A stretch of DNA of 64,000 nt from CAYMTV01 sp964393525 (GTDB taxonomy: Bacteria; Patescibacteriota; Microgenomatia; Daviesbacterales; UBA10151). A program made the translations under genes and the position numbers. Under the pieces are notes generated by a model that saw only the letters and a program-made list of their open reading frames with translations, was not told the origin of the DNA and ran no database searches. Each line of letters opens with the position of its first letter. The first letter of the stretch is position 1. Positions 8,092 through 17,490 of the stretch are shown in pieces. The stretch covers positions 1-64,000 of the forward strand of contig CAYMTV010000004.1 in the NCBI GenBank assembly GCA_964393525.1. The letters run 5' to 3'.

Positions 8092-8998
8092 CTTTGACGA
8101 TCTTTCCGAGGGAAAAAATTGCGTAATCAAAAAAATATGGAACAACGTATTTTTCGCTAAAAACCTGTAGCTTTTTCTCGGTCTGTCCTGACCTACCAAC
8201 TGCCGTATTGACGCTTGCTTGCCGGGGCAAATATGTATCAGTGGAGATAGGCTTTAGGGCAATTGGTTGGCTGGCTTTGGAGTACAAAAGCCTGGTTCTA
8301 AGAAGTACGGGATAACAGTTTGCACTATCTGGACATAATGGATCAGCCAGGTCTATCTCGGTTTCACAATAAAAAAATCTATTAGTAGCATAAGTTGTGG
8401 TCACCGGACCTTTTCCCTGAAGCTCAGCTGAGCCCAAACAATCAGCACTCGTAAAATTAAATTCATTGGCTCTTTCAGCTACCGAATCAAAGTATTTTTT
8501 TTGGGATGTGTATGCTCCGGTCAGTTTATTTCTAGTCACAACCGTAACAGCCAAACCGGGTCTATTTTCTAAATCTGGGTTAGTCTCGCCAAAAAATATC
8601 TTTATTTTGCCTGCCGTGTAATATGGAGCTAAAGTTTTTGGATCTGCCAGCCAAAAGTGAGCAAATGCACCTCTTGAGATAGGTGGGTATTCTAAAGCTT
8701 GATCTTGCTTGTTTGGCAGTAGCTTTGAAATTTCATAAAGTGCATTTGACTCATTTCCCAGTTCCGTCTGTGGAATCTCAGATTCTTGTGTTTCGGAAAC
8801 CAAAGGTGTTTGAGAAAGCGATCGTTCAATACCTGCCTCCGCTGCGGAAAATGCCCTTTGGGATTGTTCGGTTTTTGAAGAGATCGTTAAATCTGTTAAA
8901 GTCTTCTGCGTCATAATAAGTCCAATAGACAGGACAATTAAAAAGAGTAATAAAATGACGATTACTACCTGGCCTTCTGAATTAATTTTTTTTCTCAT
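8078..8998 (-). CDS. PilX-like pilus assembly protein
   Basis: 306 residues. The N-terminus MRKKINSEGQVVIVILLLF is a hydrophobic helix without the prepilin Glu, followed by SQRAFSAAEAGIERSL, the AAEAGI motif of PilX-family proteins. The remainder is a secreted-type domain with several cysteines (ADCLG, FYCETE, LCPDSANCYP) that may form disulfides. The ATGA overlap with the preceding gene places it in the minor pilin operon. Confidence 0.75.
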   Translation of the reverse strand: MRKKINSEGQVVIVILLLFLIVLSIGLIMTQKTLTDLTISSKTEQSQRAFSAAEAGIERSLSQTPLVSETQESEIPQTELGNESNALYEISKLLPNKQDQALEYPPISRGAFAHFWLADPKTLAPYYTAGKIKIFFGETNPDLENRPGLAVTVVTRNKLTGAYTSQKKYFDSVAERANEFNFTSADCLGSAELQGKGPVTTTYATNRFFYCETEIDLADPLCPDSANCYPVLLRTRLLYSKASQPIALKPISTDTYLPRQASVNTAVGRSGQTEKKLQVFSEKYVVPYFFDYAIFSLGKIVKDDQN

Positions 8999-9588
8999 TT
9001 TATTTGAACTGTGGTTTTAAATATTGCGCTTTCAGGTGCAGAATCACCGATTCTTTTTGCGTTCGTCCCTTTGGACGGCCTAACCTCAAAAAAGATTGAC
9101 AATGTTTTCTTATCTATCATAATAAATTTTCCATTCTCAATTGATACACCTTGCAAATTATCGGATTTGGATAACTCAATTGGATCAGAAGGTAAACTTT
9201 CAACTAGGTTACAAAATTTATCAGTATCAAAAGGGGTTACTGCCTGATCATTAGTTTCTGGATAATCCCGTTTTATGGTCCCGTTTTGAGTTTCAGTTGG
9301 CTCTGCGAAAAAATAACGGATAAAGACGCCTTTTTCATCTTTTAAGGTTACTACCTTAAAATCACTACAAACCATCGCATCAGCTTTTCGTAACTGCTCA
9401 GTAATTTGACTTAGGGCGGACTGACCGTTTTGGCGCAGAGCACTAATTGTCTCTGATTTTTTAGTCGAATTTAAAACACGTAGAGTAACTCCCGAGATGA
9501 TAGTACCAATAATACTAATTAAAATCACCGTTACAATCGTCTCTATAAGCGTAAAACCGCCACAATGCTTAATTTTTTCCAGGTTCAT
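8995..9588 (-). CDS. Type IV prepilin-like minor pilin
   Basis: 197-residue prepilin with leader MNLEKIKHCGG and mature start FTLIETIVTVILISIIG. The ATG at 9588 overlaps the upstream stop by 4 nt (ATGA), which fixes the start; a TTG-type extension to 9645 is unlikely. The globular part is beta-rich. Likely a PilW/GspJ-type minor pilin. Confidence 0.85.
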   Translation of the reverse strand: MNLEKIKHCGGFTLIETIVTVILISIIGTIISGVTLRVLNSTKKSETISALRQNGQSALSQITEQLRKADAMVCSDFKVVTLKDEKGVFIRYFFAEPTETQNGTIKRDYPETNDQAVTPFDTDKFCNLVESLPSDPIELSKSDNLQGVSIENGKFIMIDKKTLSIFFEVRPSKGTNAKRIGDSAPESAIFKTTVQIK

Positions 9589-10106
9589 TGTTTTGTAATT
9601 ATCGTCACCAGAAACGATGAATGCGACCCAGACAAATCCGTCCATTCAACGGTAGATGTAACATACAGTTGATCTGCCTCGGGTAGTTTTATTTTTAGTT
9701 TAAGTTTCCTTTTGTAAATTCCAAATTCCTCCAGATTTTTTTCAAGCTTGATACAACTTCCATCCGGAGCAAAAACCGGCTTAAACGAGTCCACTTGTTT
9801 AATGGTATCACCAAGCTGAGAGTTCCAAATTAGGTTATCGCCTTGAGAGTCCTCTGCATACCAAAAGTAAACTCCAGCATCCCCTGTATCTATTGGACAA
9901 TTGTTTTCCTTGATTATCCTTACAAGTTCAAGTCCCTCCTGTGCCAATTTAGTCGCCTCTGTCTGGTTTTTGGCCTGCTGGCTATTCCTCAAAGCATTTA
10001 TGGTGACTATAACCAGTGCAAATAAAATCACCATAATCAGAGAAATGGCTATGACAATCTCGAGCAGAGTCTGTCCTTTTGCATTTAAAAAATCAGTCTT
10101 GAGCAT
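9585..10106 (-). CDS. Type IV prepilin-like minor pilin
   Basis: 173-residue prepilin. MLKTDFLNAKG precedes QTLLEIVIAISLIMVILFALV, so the residue after the cleavage Gly is Gln rather than Phe, with Glu at +5 kept. It then has TEATKLAQEGLELVRIIKEN, a GspI/PilV-like feature. The ATG at 10106 follows the upstream stop after 1 nt. The cysteine pair NNCPID and DGSCIKL may form a disulfide. Confidence 0.82.
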   Translation of the reverse strand: MLKTDFLNAKGQTLLEIVIAISLIMVILFALVIVTINALRNSQQAKNQTEATKLAQEGLELVRIIKENNCPIDTGDAGVYFWYAEDSQGDNLIWNSQLGDTIKQVDSFKPVFAPDGSCIKLEKNLEEFGIYKRKLKLKIKLPEADQLYVTSTVEWTDLSGSHSSFLVTIITKQ

Positions 10107-10107
10107 T

Positions 10108-10704
10108 TTATTCACAGGAATTTGGGGATGTTTCAATATTTACTATACCTCCTTCGTCCATTTTTATGTTGACCTTTGCTTGGGTCTTAGTATTTTTAAG
10201 CGTTATGCAAAAAATACTCGGCACTTCAATTGTTGGAGGAGGACAGGTGATCTTCATTTTGCCTTTATCAATAGTTAAAATCATCGGCAAATTACTTAAG
10301 AGAGTACCACAGCTACTGGTTTCTATAATAACGTTATCTGCCAAATTCGGCTCATTTTCTCGGTTTACTCTAATCTCAGAACTCTGCCCCTGTTCTTCTT
10401 GTGGCTCAACCATACTTTGGGGACCGGAATCTATTAACTGACAGATTACTTCTATGTTAAAGTGGGTTTCATAAAAGTTGACACGCCACTCGAGTGATGG
10501 CGTCTTGCGGCATCTTTCTCCGGCGATAGACCAGGTTTGAACCCTTTCGATTGCCGAGACCACCCTTGATGTTGCCAGATTAAGTTCTACATCTTTGTTA
10601 AGATTTCTTAAATTGGGGATAGTAAAAGAAGTGATTAAAGCTAATATAAAAAGTGCTATTAAAGTTTCAAGCAGGGTGAAACCACTAATTCCAAACTTGG
10701 GCAT
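10108..10704 (-). CDS. Type IV prepilin-like minor pilin (GspH/FimT type)
   Basis: 198-residue prepilin with leader MPKFGISG and mature start FTLLETLIALFILALITSF. The following NLATSRVVSAIERVQTWSIAG resembles the GspH/FimT helix. The ATG at 10704 is preferred over the earlier start at 10755, which would give a long leader. It has several cysteines in the C-terminal half. Confidence 0.82.
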   Translation of the reverse strand: MPKFGISGFTLLETLIALFILALITSFTIPNLRNLNKDVELNLATSRVVSAIERVQTWSIAGERCRKTPSLEWRVNFYETHFNIEVICQLIDSGPQSMVEPQEEQGQSSEIRVNRENEPNLADNVIIETSSCGTLLSNLPMILTIDKGKMKITCPPPTIEVPSIFCITLKNTKTQAKVNIKMDEGGIVNIETSPNSCE

Positions 10705-10735
10705 TAATCTTAAATTATCACAATTTTGGCTAAAT

Positions 10736-11290
10736 TTAAAATGATATGGGGTCAACCTTAAAGTTGTAGCCTTGAGGGCACTGAGTAACCGGATCTAAGT
10801 TATTTTCCAATTTAACACATAAAATGTAGAACTGACACTTGTTTATGGTGGTATTATCGCAGTCACCCCCTAAGTCGGATTCAAGCTTAGGCACCCCTTT
10901 ATAGGGAACATAAACATAAGGAAGTTGTGAAGGTGTAGATTCGGAAGGGAGCTGTCTTAAGTAAACATTTTTAGGGGTTGTAGCTTCCGGGTTACCATTA
11001 CCAGATAAGTCGGTAAGCTCCCTAGTAGCCGAATCGGTAATATTAAATGACCCATCCGGATAAAACTGTTTGTCCGCGTAGTATTGCTGTAAAGCGCTTT
11101 GTAACAGCCTTAAGTCAGATTGTCTTTTAGCATTCCGGGCGTTTTTTTGGATTATGTTACTTGAGGTTATGATTATTCCAAAAACAATGGTGATAATCAA
11201 AAGGAAGATAATGATCTCGATTATGGTAAAACCCGAACGATTAAATATTTTACTGTTGTTGCTTTCTGCAAAAATCTTTATTGGTGCCAT
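10736..11290 (-). CDS. Type IV prepilin-like protein
   Basis: 184-residue prepilin. It has a longer leader (20 residues ending NRSG) and mature start FTIIEIIIFLLIITIVFG, then KNARNAKRQSDLRLLQSALQQYYADKQFYPDG, the pattern of major pilins and pseudopilins of the GspG type. The gene overlaps the preceding prepilin by 41 nt and no later in-frame start exists before the membrane helix. Its C-terminal domain has cysteines likely to pair. Confidence 0.82.
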   Translation of the reverse strand: MAPIKIFAESNNSKIFNRSGFTIIEIIIFLLIITIVFGIIITSSNIIQKNARNAKRQSDLRLLQSALQQYYADKQFYPDGSFNITDSATRELTDLSGNGNPEATTPKNVYLRQLPSESTPSQLPYVYVPYKGVPKLESDLGGDCDNTTINKCQFYILCVKLENNLDPVTQCPQGYNFKVDPISF

Positions 11291-11642
11291 CCCAGGTTCC
11301 GACAGACTCTAAATCAGCACAAATCTCATAGGTTGCTCCCAAGGCATTGGGAACCCCTATATAGTTAGCGCTGCTTTTTGGGTCAAGAGGAATACCTGAA
11401 TTAAACCAAGTAGCATCTACTACCGCGTATTCATTTTTAACCGCATCGTATCTAGTCTCCAAAGCTTTACTAATTGCTTCGACATCCTGTCGTCTCTTTG
11501 CATCACGGGCATTTTTCTGGGTATTTGTAAAAACGGTAATTCCAGCAACTGCTAAAATCGCCACAATCGAAATTGCGACCAGTAACTCAACTAATGTAAA
11601 TCCTCTAAAAGATTTAATCTTTTGGGGCAGATATTTAAACAT
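11250..11642 (-). CDS. Type IV pilin (GspG-like)
   Basis: 130-residue prepilin with leader MFKYLPQKIKSFRG and mature start FTLVELLVAISIVAILAVAG, then NTQKNARDAKRRQDVEAISKALETRYD. This compact form resembles a major pilin or pseudopilin. It follows pilD after a 47-nt gap. Confidence 0.87.
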   Translation of the reverse strand: MFKYLPQKIKSFRGFTLVELLVAISIVAILAVAGITVFTNTQKNARDAKRRQDVEAISKALETRYDAVKNEYAVVDATWFNSGIPLDPKSSANYIGVPNALGATYEICADLESVGTWDGTNKDFCRKQQQ

Positions 11643-11689
11643 TTTTAACCTGATTTTAATATTTCATTTTTTAAATTGATTGTCAAGCA

Positions 11690-12583
11690 TCAGTTTAAAA
11701 AGGGGAGTGCAAGGTACCAATCAAGTATCAAATCTCCCCAAAAAAGGGTAATAACCCCTCCCAAAGACAAGAATGGCCCAAAGGGAATTGTCTGACCAAA
11801 ATTTCGTTTTTTAAAAACTAAAAGGATTATCCCAACCAAAGAACCAAGCAAAAAAGACAGCATTAAAACGACAATTGAGTTTGGGAATCCAAAAACTAGA
11901 CCTAAAAAAACCGCTAATTTCAGATCACCTCCTCCCATGCCTTTACCAGAAGTAGCAAGTATTAAAAAGGCGAAAAAGACAAAAATTGCTAAAGCAGCAA
12001 CGATCCCAGCCATTAAAGGGAAGACAATTGAGCTGGCGTGACGAAAAAAATATTCATTTGTTAAGTATCTTCCCAGCGGGTGAGAACTAACTGAGAAATA
12101 AAAAAGCAAAATTTTAAGAAAAGTTGCGCCAAGCAAATAGAAAAAGCCTATTTTTATAGCCGGTATCGTAATTCTATCAGGAATAAGTCCGGTTTTAATA
12201 TCAGTTATAAATACGGTCAATAAAACAACGATTATCAAAAGCCCAAAACCTATATCTAGACCATAAACTCCTTTGACAAAAATGTTTAGCTGAAAAAAAT
12301 TATCGGGTATTTTTAGAAAGAATAACGTCGCAACCGTGACACCTGTGATAATCTCAATTAGCAAATATTCCAAACCGATCTTTTTTTGACAATTTCTACA
12401 TCTGCCGTGTAAATTTAAATAGGAAAATATTGGAATAAGGTCGTACCATGAAATTTTCTTTTTACAATGTTCACAATACGACCTTCCACTAAATTTGCGT
12501 TTTCCAACACTTCGGTCAGCTAAAACCTTAACAAAACTCCCCAAACAAATACCTAGTAAAAAACCTAAAATTAAGTTCAACAC
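11690..12583 (-). CDS. pilD: Prepilin peptidase / N-methyltransferase
   Basis: Polytopic membrane aspartic protease that cuts prepilin leaders and methylates the new N-terminus. In 297 residues it has the zinc tetracysteine (C37, C40, C62, C65) in the methylase domain. The two catalytic aspartates are D128 (TDIKTGLIPD) and D220 in GKGMGGGDLK, the GxGD signature. It lies 1 nt after the first pilin gene, so substrate and processing enzyme are co-expressed. Confidence 0.95.
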   Translation of the reverse strand: MLNLILGFLLGICLGSFVKVLADRSVGKRKFSGRSYCEHCKKKISWYDLIPIFSYLNLHGRCRNCQKKIGLEYLLIEIITGVTVATLFFLKIPDNFFQLNIFVKGVYGLDIGFGLLIIVVLLTVFITDIKTGLIPDRITIPAIKIGFFYLLGATFLKILLFYFSVSSHPLGRYLTNEYFFRHASSIVFPLMAGIVAALAIFVFFAFLILATSGKGMGGGDLKLAVFLGLVFGFPNSIVVLMLSFLLGSLVGIILLVFKKRNFGQTIPFGPFLSLGGVITLFWGDLILDWYLALPFLN

Positions 12584-12584
12584 C

Positions 12585-13196
12585 TTAGAATTGACAGGTA
12601 CCAGATGGGGTTATAATTGATAGATCAGAACCTGTCTCATAAACGCCGTTGTAATTTGCGCCGGCAATGTCATTGTGTTCTGCATCAGGACCTCCATCAT
12701 TTGCCATTTTGCTTTTTTGTTGTTCAGATTCTAACCTAGCATTAATTTCCCAAGCTGTTCCATTTGAACAATAAGTGTAGTGAAATCGATCCGAATTAGT
12801 TGGATCGACCGGTAAGGTTGGTACTGAAACGCTTTTTTGGGTACCTAAGTTTACCTTAATCCAGCCCGTACCATCAGACTTTCTCTTGGCGGATGAATCA
12901 GGATTGGATTGATCTCGACAAGTGGTTCCATTATTTAATCCCCCGAGGCAAAGAACATCAGATCCTGAGCCAGTTGCCTCTTGGGCTGCCACATTAATAG
13001 CCTGTTGCAAGTTTGCCAAGTCAGTCAACCTGGCAGCATCTCGACTTCTACGGGTAAGCTCCAAGGGGTTGATGATCAAAACTACAACAGCAGCCAGAAT
13101 GGCGATAATTGCAATAACTACCAAAAGCTCAACCAAGGTAAAGCCTTTAGCAGTTTCTTTTCGTTGGAAGGAAAAACCATGGGCAGTTTTTCTCAA
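12585..13196 (-). CDS. Type IV pilin, likely major subunit
   Basis: 203-residue prepilin. The leader ends ETAKG and the mature start is FTLVELLVVIAIIAILAAVVV, followed by NPLELTRRSRDAARLTDLANLQQAINVAA. The start is a TTG at 13196 with the strongest Shine-Dalgarno in the locus (AGGAGGTGAG, about 6 nt upstream). It heads the downstream half of the locus after a 174-nt spacer. Strong translation signals suggest it is the main pilus subunit. Confidence 0.85.
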   Translation of the reverse strand: MRKTAHGFSFQRKETAKGFTLVELLVVIAIIAILAAVVVLIINPLELTRRSRDAARLTDLANLQQAINVAAQEATGSGSDVLCLGGLNNGTTCRDQSNPDSSAKRKSDGTGWIKVNLGTQKSVSVPTLPVDPTNSDRFHYTYCSNGTAWEINARLESEQQKSKMANDGGPDAEHNDIAGANYNGVYETGSDLSIITPSGTCQF

Positions 13197-13318
13197 AGAT
13201 TCTCACCTCCTCAAAGTTAAAAATAGCGTTTAGTTTTTGTTTTCTAAACTATACCCTAGACGCTTATTTATTGTAGACATATCCCTTCCCACCTAGTCAA
13301 GTAGCTGTTATGTAATAG

Positions 13319-13364
13319 ATGTAGTCAGTTTACTTTTTACGAAGTAAAAAGAAATTAACTACAT
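13319..13364. terminator. Hairpin between pilC and major pilin gene
   Basis: Imperfect 46-bp palindrome whose core is CTTTTTAC-gaa-GTAAAAAG, with outer arms ATGTAGT and ACTACAT. It starts 7 nt after the pilC stop on the minus strand. No clear T-run follows on that strand, so it could be a processing or stabilising element that lets the pilin be made in excess over the machine, rather than a full terminator. Confidence 0.5.
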
Positions 13365-13370
13365 TTACTT

Positions 13371-14579
13371 TTATGTAATTGAGGTTGTTAATTTATAGAT
13401 CGGTAAGATAATTGAAATAACTAAAAAAGTTACTCCAATGCCTAAAATTATCAAAATTACCGGTTCTATCACAACTGTAATGTTTTTTAATGTCTGATCA
13501 GTCTCGGATTCAAAATACTCAGCCATCTTAAAGGCAACTTTGTCTACCTTACCGGTTTCTTCACCGACCCGAAACATTTGATAAATTATCGATGGAAATA
13601 CCCCGACAGATTCAAGTTGGGCAGAAAAAGTTAAACCCCTTTCAACCCCTTTATAGGTATCTTCAATCGCTTTTTTATAAATAGAATTGCCAATAACTGT
13701 AGCGACAATAGTGAGGGATTCAAGTAATGGAATACCGGCAGTTACCAAAAGACCAAATGTTCTGGAGAAGTTTGTTAACACTGTTCCCTTAATAATTTTG
13801 CCGATAATCGGTAATCTAAGTAACAAAGCATCAAAGCTCATTCTTCCGGAAGAGGTCTTAACCCATCTTCTGAAAGCAAAAATCGCAAGTAGGGCAATAA
13901 CCAGCATCAACCACCAAAAATTTGTAAAAAGGTTTGAAGTCCAAATTAAAATTTTTGTGGGAAGTGGAAGCTCAATACTGGACTCTGTATACAAGTTAGT
14001 TAGCCTAGGTACTACAAAAATCATCATAACTACCACCACAACAGCCATCATACCTAAAACCAAAGCCGGGTATATCATCGCCCCCCTAATTTTATTCCTA
14101 AACTCCCGATCTTTCTCTAAAGTCTCAGCCAGTTGAGTCAAAATTACATCAAGCTTACCGGCTTTTTCACCTGATTTTACTAGATTAATATAAATTGTCG
14201 GAAAAACATCTGGATGTTTTTTAAAAGCAGATGCCAAATCCATGCCGCTTTTGATATCTCTTGAAACTTCCGAGAAAACTTCTTTTAGGGTCTTGTTTGA
14301 TTGTTGCTCCGCAAGGATATCGATTGACTCTGATAATACCAACCCAGACTCAACCATAGTAGCAAGTTGTCTGGTTGCAACTACTAAATCACTAAATGAG
14401 ACTTGTTTTAAATACTTATCCCAAATTTTTTTTGTTTGATCGTCCTTTTTTTTAATGGAGATTATGATCAAACCTCTTTTACCAAGAATCCGGGCAGTAT
14501 GCTGCTCATCAACGGTTTCAATCGTTCCTTTGTGATCAACCCCTTTTAAATCTCGAGCTGTGTATAAAAAAATAGGCAT
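13371..14579 (-). CDS. pilC: Type IV pilus inner-membrane platform protein PilC
   Basis: 402-residue polytopic membrane protein of the GspF/PilC family. It has two repeated cytoplasmic GspF domains (FSDLVVATRQLATMVESGL and TNFSRTFGLLVTAGIPLLESL) and three membrane helices, the last at the C-terminus (VVIEPVILIILGIGVTFLVISIILPIYKL). It receives force from PilB and PilT to add or remove pilins. Nine nt separate it from pilT. Confidence 0.95.
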   Translation of the reverse strand: MPIFLYTARDLKGVDHKGTIETVDEQHTARILGKRGLIIISIKKKDDQTKKIWDKYLKQVSFSDLVVATRQLATMVESGLVLSESIDILAEQQSNKTLKEVFSEVSRDIKSGMDLASAFKKHPDVFPTIYINLVKSGEKAGKLDVILTQLAETLEKDREFRNKIRGAMIYPALVLGMMAVVVVVMMIFVVPRLTNLYTESSIELPLPTKILIWTSNLFTNFWWLMLVIALLAIFAFRRWVKTSSGRMSFDALLLRLPIIGKIIKGTVLTNFSRTFGLLVTAGIPLLESLTIVATVIGNSIYKKAIEDTYKGVERGLTFSAQLESVGVFPSIIYQMFRVGEETGKVDKVAFKMAEYFESETDQTLKNITVVIEPVILIILGIGVTFLVISIILPIYKLTTSIT

Positions 14580-14588
14580 AGGAAAAAT

Positions 14589-15674
14589 TTATCGATTGAA
14601 CATTCCCAATAGTTTAGAAACTAACTGCGGATGAGGAGAAAAGTTTATGGCTGTCTCTGCTGTGATCTTACCCTCTTTTACCAAGGTAGCTAAAGCTGTT
14701 TCCATTGTAACCATTCCATATTCACCGGATGTTTGAATTAAATTGTCGATCAAATGAGAATTATCATCGCGGATAAGAGCCCTCAAAGCTGGTACTCCAA
14801 AGAGTATCTCTGCAGCAAGAGTCCTACCCGGAGTAATTGTTGGAACTAACCTCTGCGATATTATGGCCTCTAAGACGGCAGCCAGCTGAACCCTAATTTG
14901 AGACTGCTGATTTACCGGAAAAACATCTATGATTCTGTCAATTGTCTGAGAAGCGGAATTTGTGTGCAGCGTTGCAAACACCAAATGCCCGGTTTCGGCA
15001 ATCGTCATAGCCGCAGCAACCGTTTCATAATCACGCATTTCACCGATCAAGACTACATCCGGATCCTCTCTTAAAGCAGCTTTGAGGGCATTATTCCAGT
15101 TTTTGGTGTCGGAGTTAATCTCTCTTTGGGAGATCAAAGCTTTACCTTTGGGATAAATATACTCAATTGGATCCTCGATGGTAAGTATATGGGTGCTGCG
15201 ATTTAAGTTTATATTGTTTATAAAAGCGGCTAGCGTTGTTGTTTTTCCATGGCCAGTTGGCCCAGTGACCAGGACTAAACCTTGCTTCAACTCGGGAATT
15301 TTTTTAACTGAGTCAGGAAACCCCAGTTCATTAACCTCTCGGATCTGGTTTGGGATTAATCTTAATGCTGCGGCAAAGTAGCCTTTTTCTTTGTAGAGGT
15401 TGGCCCTGAATCTGGCTTTGCCTACCCAGGGACTTTGTCCTAGGCCAAAATCAACTCCAAAATCAAACTCCCAAGTCTCCTCAAAAACTCGTCTTTGGTA
15501 AGGATTTAACAATGGGAAGATCAGGTTGTCAATGTCTTCTTTGGCTAAAGCTGGAAATCCCTCAATTCGGATAAGGTCACCATTAATTCTCAATGTCGGA
15601 ATTTCACCAATATTGAGGTGCAGGTCTGAAGCCTTTTTTTCAATAGTAATTTGAAGCAGTTGCTGAATATTCAT
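14589..15674 (-). CDS. pilT: Type IV pilus retraction ATPase PilT
   Basis: Hexameric cytoplasmic motor that depolymerises the pilus. The 361-residue protein has the ASDLHL motif at the start, Walker A GPTGHGKTT (138-146), Walker B DVVLIGEMRD (206-215), the His box HLVFATLHTNSA, and a RALIRDD segment corresponding to the AIRNLIR retraction motif of PilT. Presence with PilB indicates pili that both extend and retract. The start overlaps the pilB stop by 1 nt. Confidence 0.94.
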   Translation of the reverse strand: MNIQQLLQITIEKKASDLHLNIGEIPTLRINGDLIRIEGFPALAKEDIDNLIFPLLNPYQRRVFEETWEFDFGVDFGLGQSPWVGKARFRANLYKEKGYFAAALRLIPNQIREVNELGFPDSVKKIPELKQGLVLVTGPTGHGKTTTLAAFINNINLNRSTHILTIEDPIEYIYPKGKALISQREINSDTKNWNNALKAALREDPDVVLIGEMRDYETVAAAMTIAETGHLVFATLHTNSASQTIDRIIDVFPVNQQSQIRVQLAAVLEAIISQRLVPTITPGRTLAAEILFGVPALRALIRDDNSHLIDNLIQTSGEYGMVTMETALATLVKEGKITAETAINFSPHPQLVSKLLGMFNR

Positions 15675-17371
15675 TAATCTTGGGCAACTCGAAGGACCTC
15701 TTCCAAAGTTGTGATTCCTCTCAAAACTTTTAAAAACCCATCCTGTTTTAAAGTAATCATGCCTTCTTCTATGGCTTGTCTTTCAATTTCGACAGACGAG
15801 GCCCTTTCCAAAATTAGCCTCATTATCTTATCTGATACCATCAGGACTTCAAAAATGCCCATTCGGCCCTGGTAACCTAAATTGCCGCACTCACTGCAGC
15901 CTTTTGCCTGATACAGCTGAACCGGACCTTTTGGCATCAAGGACCCAAGTTGATGTGAAATAGACTCAGTTACTTCCGGAGGCGGGGAGTAAGGTATCTT
16001 ACAGTGGATGCAGAGTTTCCTCAAAATTCGCTGTCCGATTGTGGCATTAATAGCTGAGGCAAGCAAAAAGGGTTCCATTCCCATATCCAAAAGTCTGGGC
16101 AAAGCACCTGAGGCTGAATTTGTATGCAGCGTTGAGAAAACCTGGTGACCGGTTAAAGAAGCCTGGATTGCCAGCTCCGCAGTTTCGGTATCTCTAATTT
16201 CTCCTACTAGAATAATATTTGGATCCTGCCTTAAAAATGATCTTAACGCCGAAGCAAATGTCAATCCAATCGTCGGGTTAACCTGAACTTGATTGGCTCC
16301 GGCAATCTGATACTCTACCGGATCTTCGATAGTCAGGATATTTACCCTGGAAGTTGATAGCTTTGACAGAATTGAATAAAGAGTAGTGGTTTTACCTGAT
16401 CCTGTTGGTCCGCAAATCAAAATTATTCCATGAGGTCTCAAAAGCTGCGTAGCCAGGTTTTTCAAGGCTGATCCTCCAAGACCAAGTTCGATCAATGAGG
16501 GTGGCTGATCGCTCTTGGCAAGAAGTCGCAAGACCGCTTTTTCGCCAAAAACAGTCGGTAGCGAGGACACTCTTAAATCAACTTGCTTACCTGCGTACTC
16601 AAAGGTGAATCTTCCATCCTGGGGCAGTCTCCTCTCATCTATCTTAAGTCCGGAAAGGATTTTTATCCGGGAAATAACTGCTTCATGAACTTTTTTGGGT
16701 AAAATGACTTTTTCATGCAAGATTCCATCAATCCGGTAACGAACCCTTGTTTGGGTTTCTTCAGGCTCGATATGAATATCGGACGCACGGGTTTTGATGG
16801 CGTACTCTAAAAACTGAGTAATGATATTGGCAACCGGCGCTTCTCTGATAACTTCTTTCTCATCATATTCCGATTTCTCCGGACCGGAAACGTCGGCTAC
16901 TTCCTTTAAAGCCGAGACAACCTCAACCGTTAAATTCTGGGAGTACTGCTCGCCAATTGCTTTAAGAATATCGCTTTCCAAAGCCAAAAATCGCTTAACT
17001 TTCATCCCGGATTTTTTCTCAATAAATTGGATTACCTGAAGATCCAGTGGATCAGCCATCGCCACAAGCAGAGATTCACCCTCTTTGGCAAGAGGAATGA
17101 GTTTATATCTTCTGGCAACCGGCTCGGGGATCAAGTTTAAGGCTTCTGCTGAAAATGCCAGACTGTCAAGCTTAATATATGGTACGCCGATTTGCTCTGA
17201 ACGTGCTTGGACTATTTGATCTTCGGTAGCAAAGTTGTGTTGACGGATAATCTTTTCAATAGACTGGCCGGTGTTAATGTTTTCAAGTTTAATTGCGGAA
17301 AGCTGCTCTGATTTGATAACTCCTTGTTGTAAAAGAATATCTTCTAAAGATTGCTGTGCGTCCGGTGGCAT
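15674..17371 (-). CDS. pilB: Type IV pilus extension ATPase PilB
   Basis: 565-residue assembly motor. It has an N-terminal GspE/MshEN domain, ASDIHIEP at about residue 197, Walker A GPTGSGKTT (321-329), Walker B NIILVGEIRD (385-394), and a tetracysteine zinc site C454, C457, C492 and C495 that marks PilB/GspE rather than PilT. First gene of the pilus operon, divergent from the clamp-loader gene across 119 nt. Confidence 0.95.
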   Translation of the reverse strand: MPPDAQQSLEDILLQQGVIKSEQLSAIKLENINTGQSIEKIIRQHNFATEDQIVQARSEQIGVPYIKLDSLAFSAEALNLIPEPVARRYKLIPLAKEGESLLVAMADPLDLQVIQFIEKKSGMKVKRFLALESDILKAIGEQYSQNLTVEVVSALKEVADVSGPEKSEYDEKEVIREAPVANIITQFLEYAIKTRASDIHIEPEETQTRVRYRIDGILHEKVILPKKVHEAVISRIKILSGLKIDERRLPQDGRFTFEYAGKQVDLRVSSLPTVFGEKAVLRLLAKSDQPPSLIELGLGGSALKNLATQLLRPHGIILICGPTGSGKTTTLYSILSKLSTSRVNILTIEDPVEYQIAGANQVQVNPTIGLTFASALRSFLRQDPNIILVGEIRDTETAELAIQASLTGHQVFSTLHTNSASGALPRLLDMGMEPFLLASAINATIGQRILRKLCIHCKIPYSPPPEVTESISHQLGSLMPKGPVQLYQAKGCSECGNLGYQGRMGIFEVLMVSDKIMRLILERASSVEIERQAIEEGMITLKQDGFLKVLRGITTLEEVLRVAQD

Positions 17372-17490
17372 AAGGAATTATCCACCCATCCGGGCAGATA
17401 TAACTTCATTATCGCCAAATTTTTACAAAACTTCAATCAGGAAGAACCAAAAAATTAGCTAAGTTTAAACAAATATGTTAAAAATCATCT

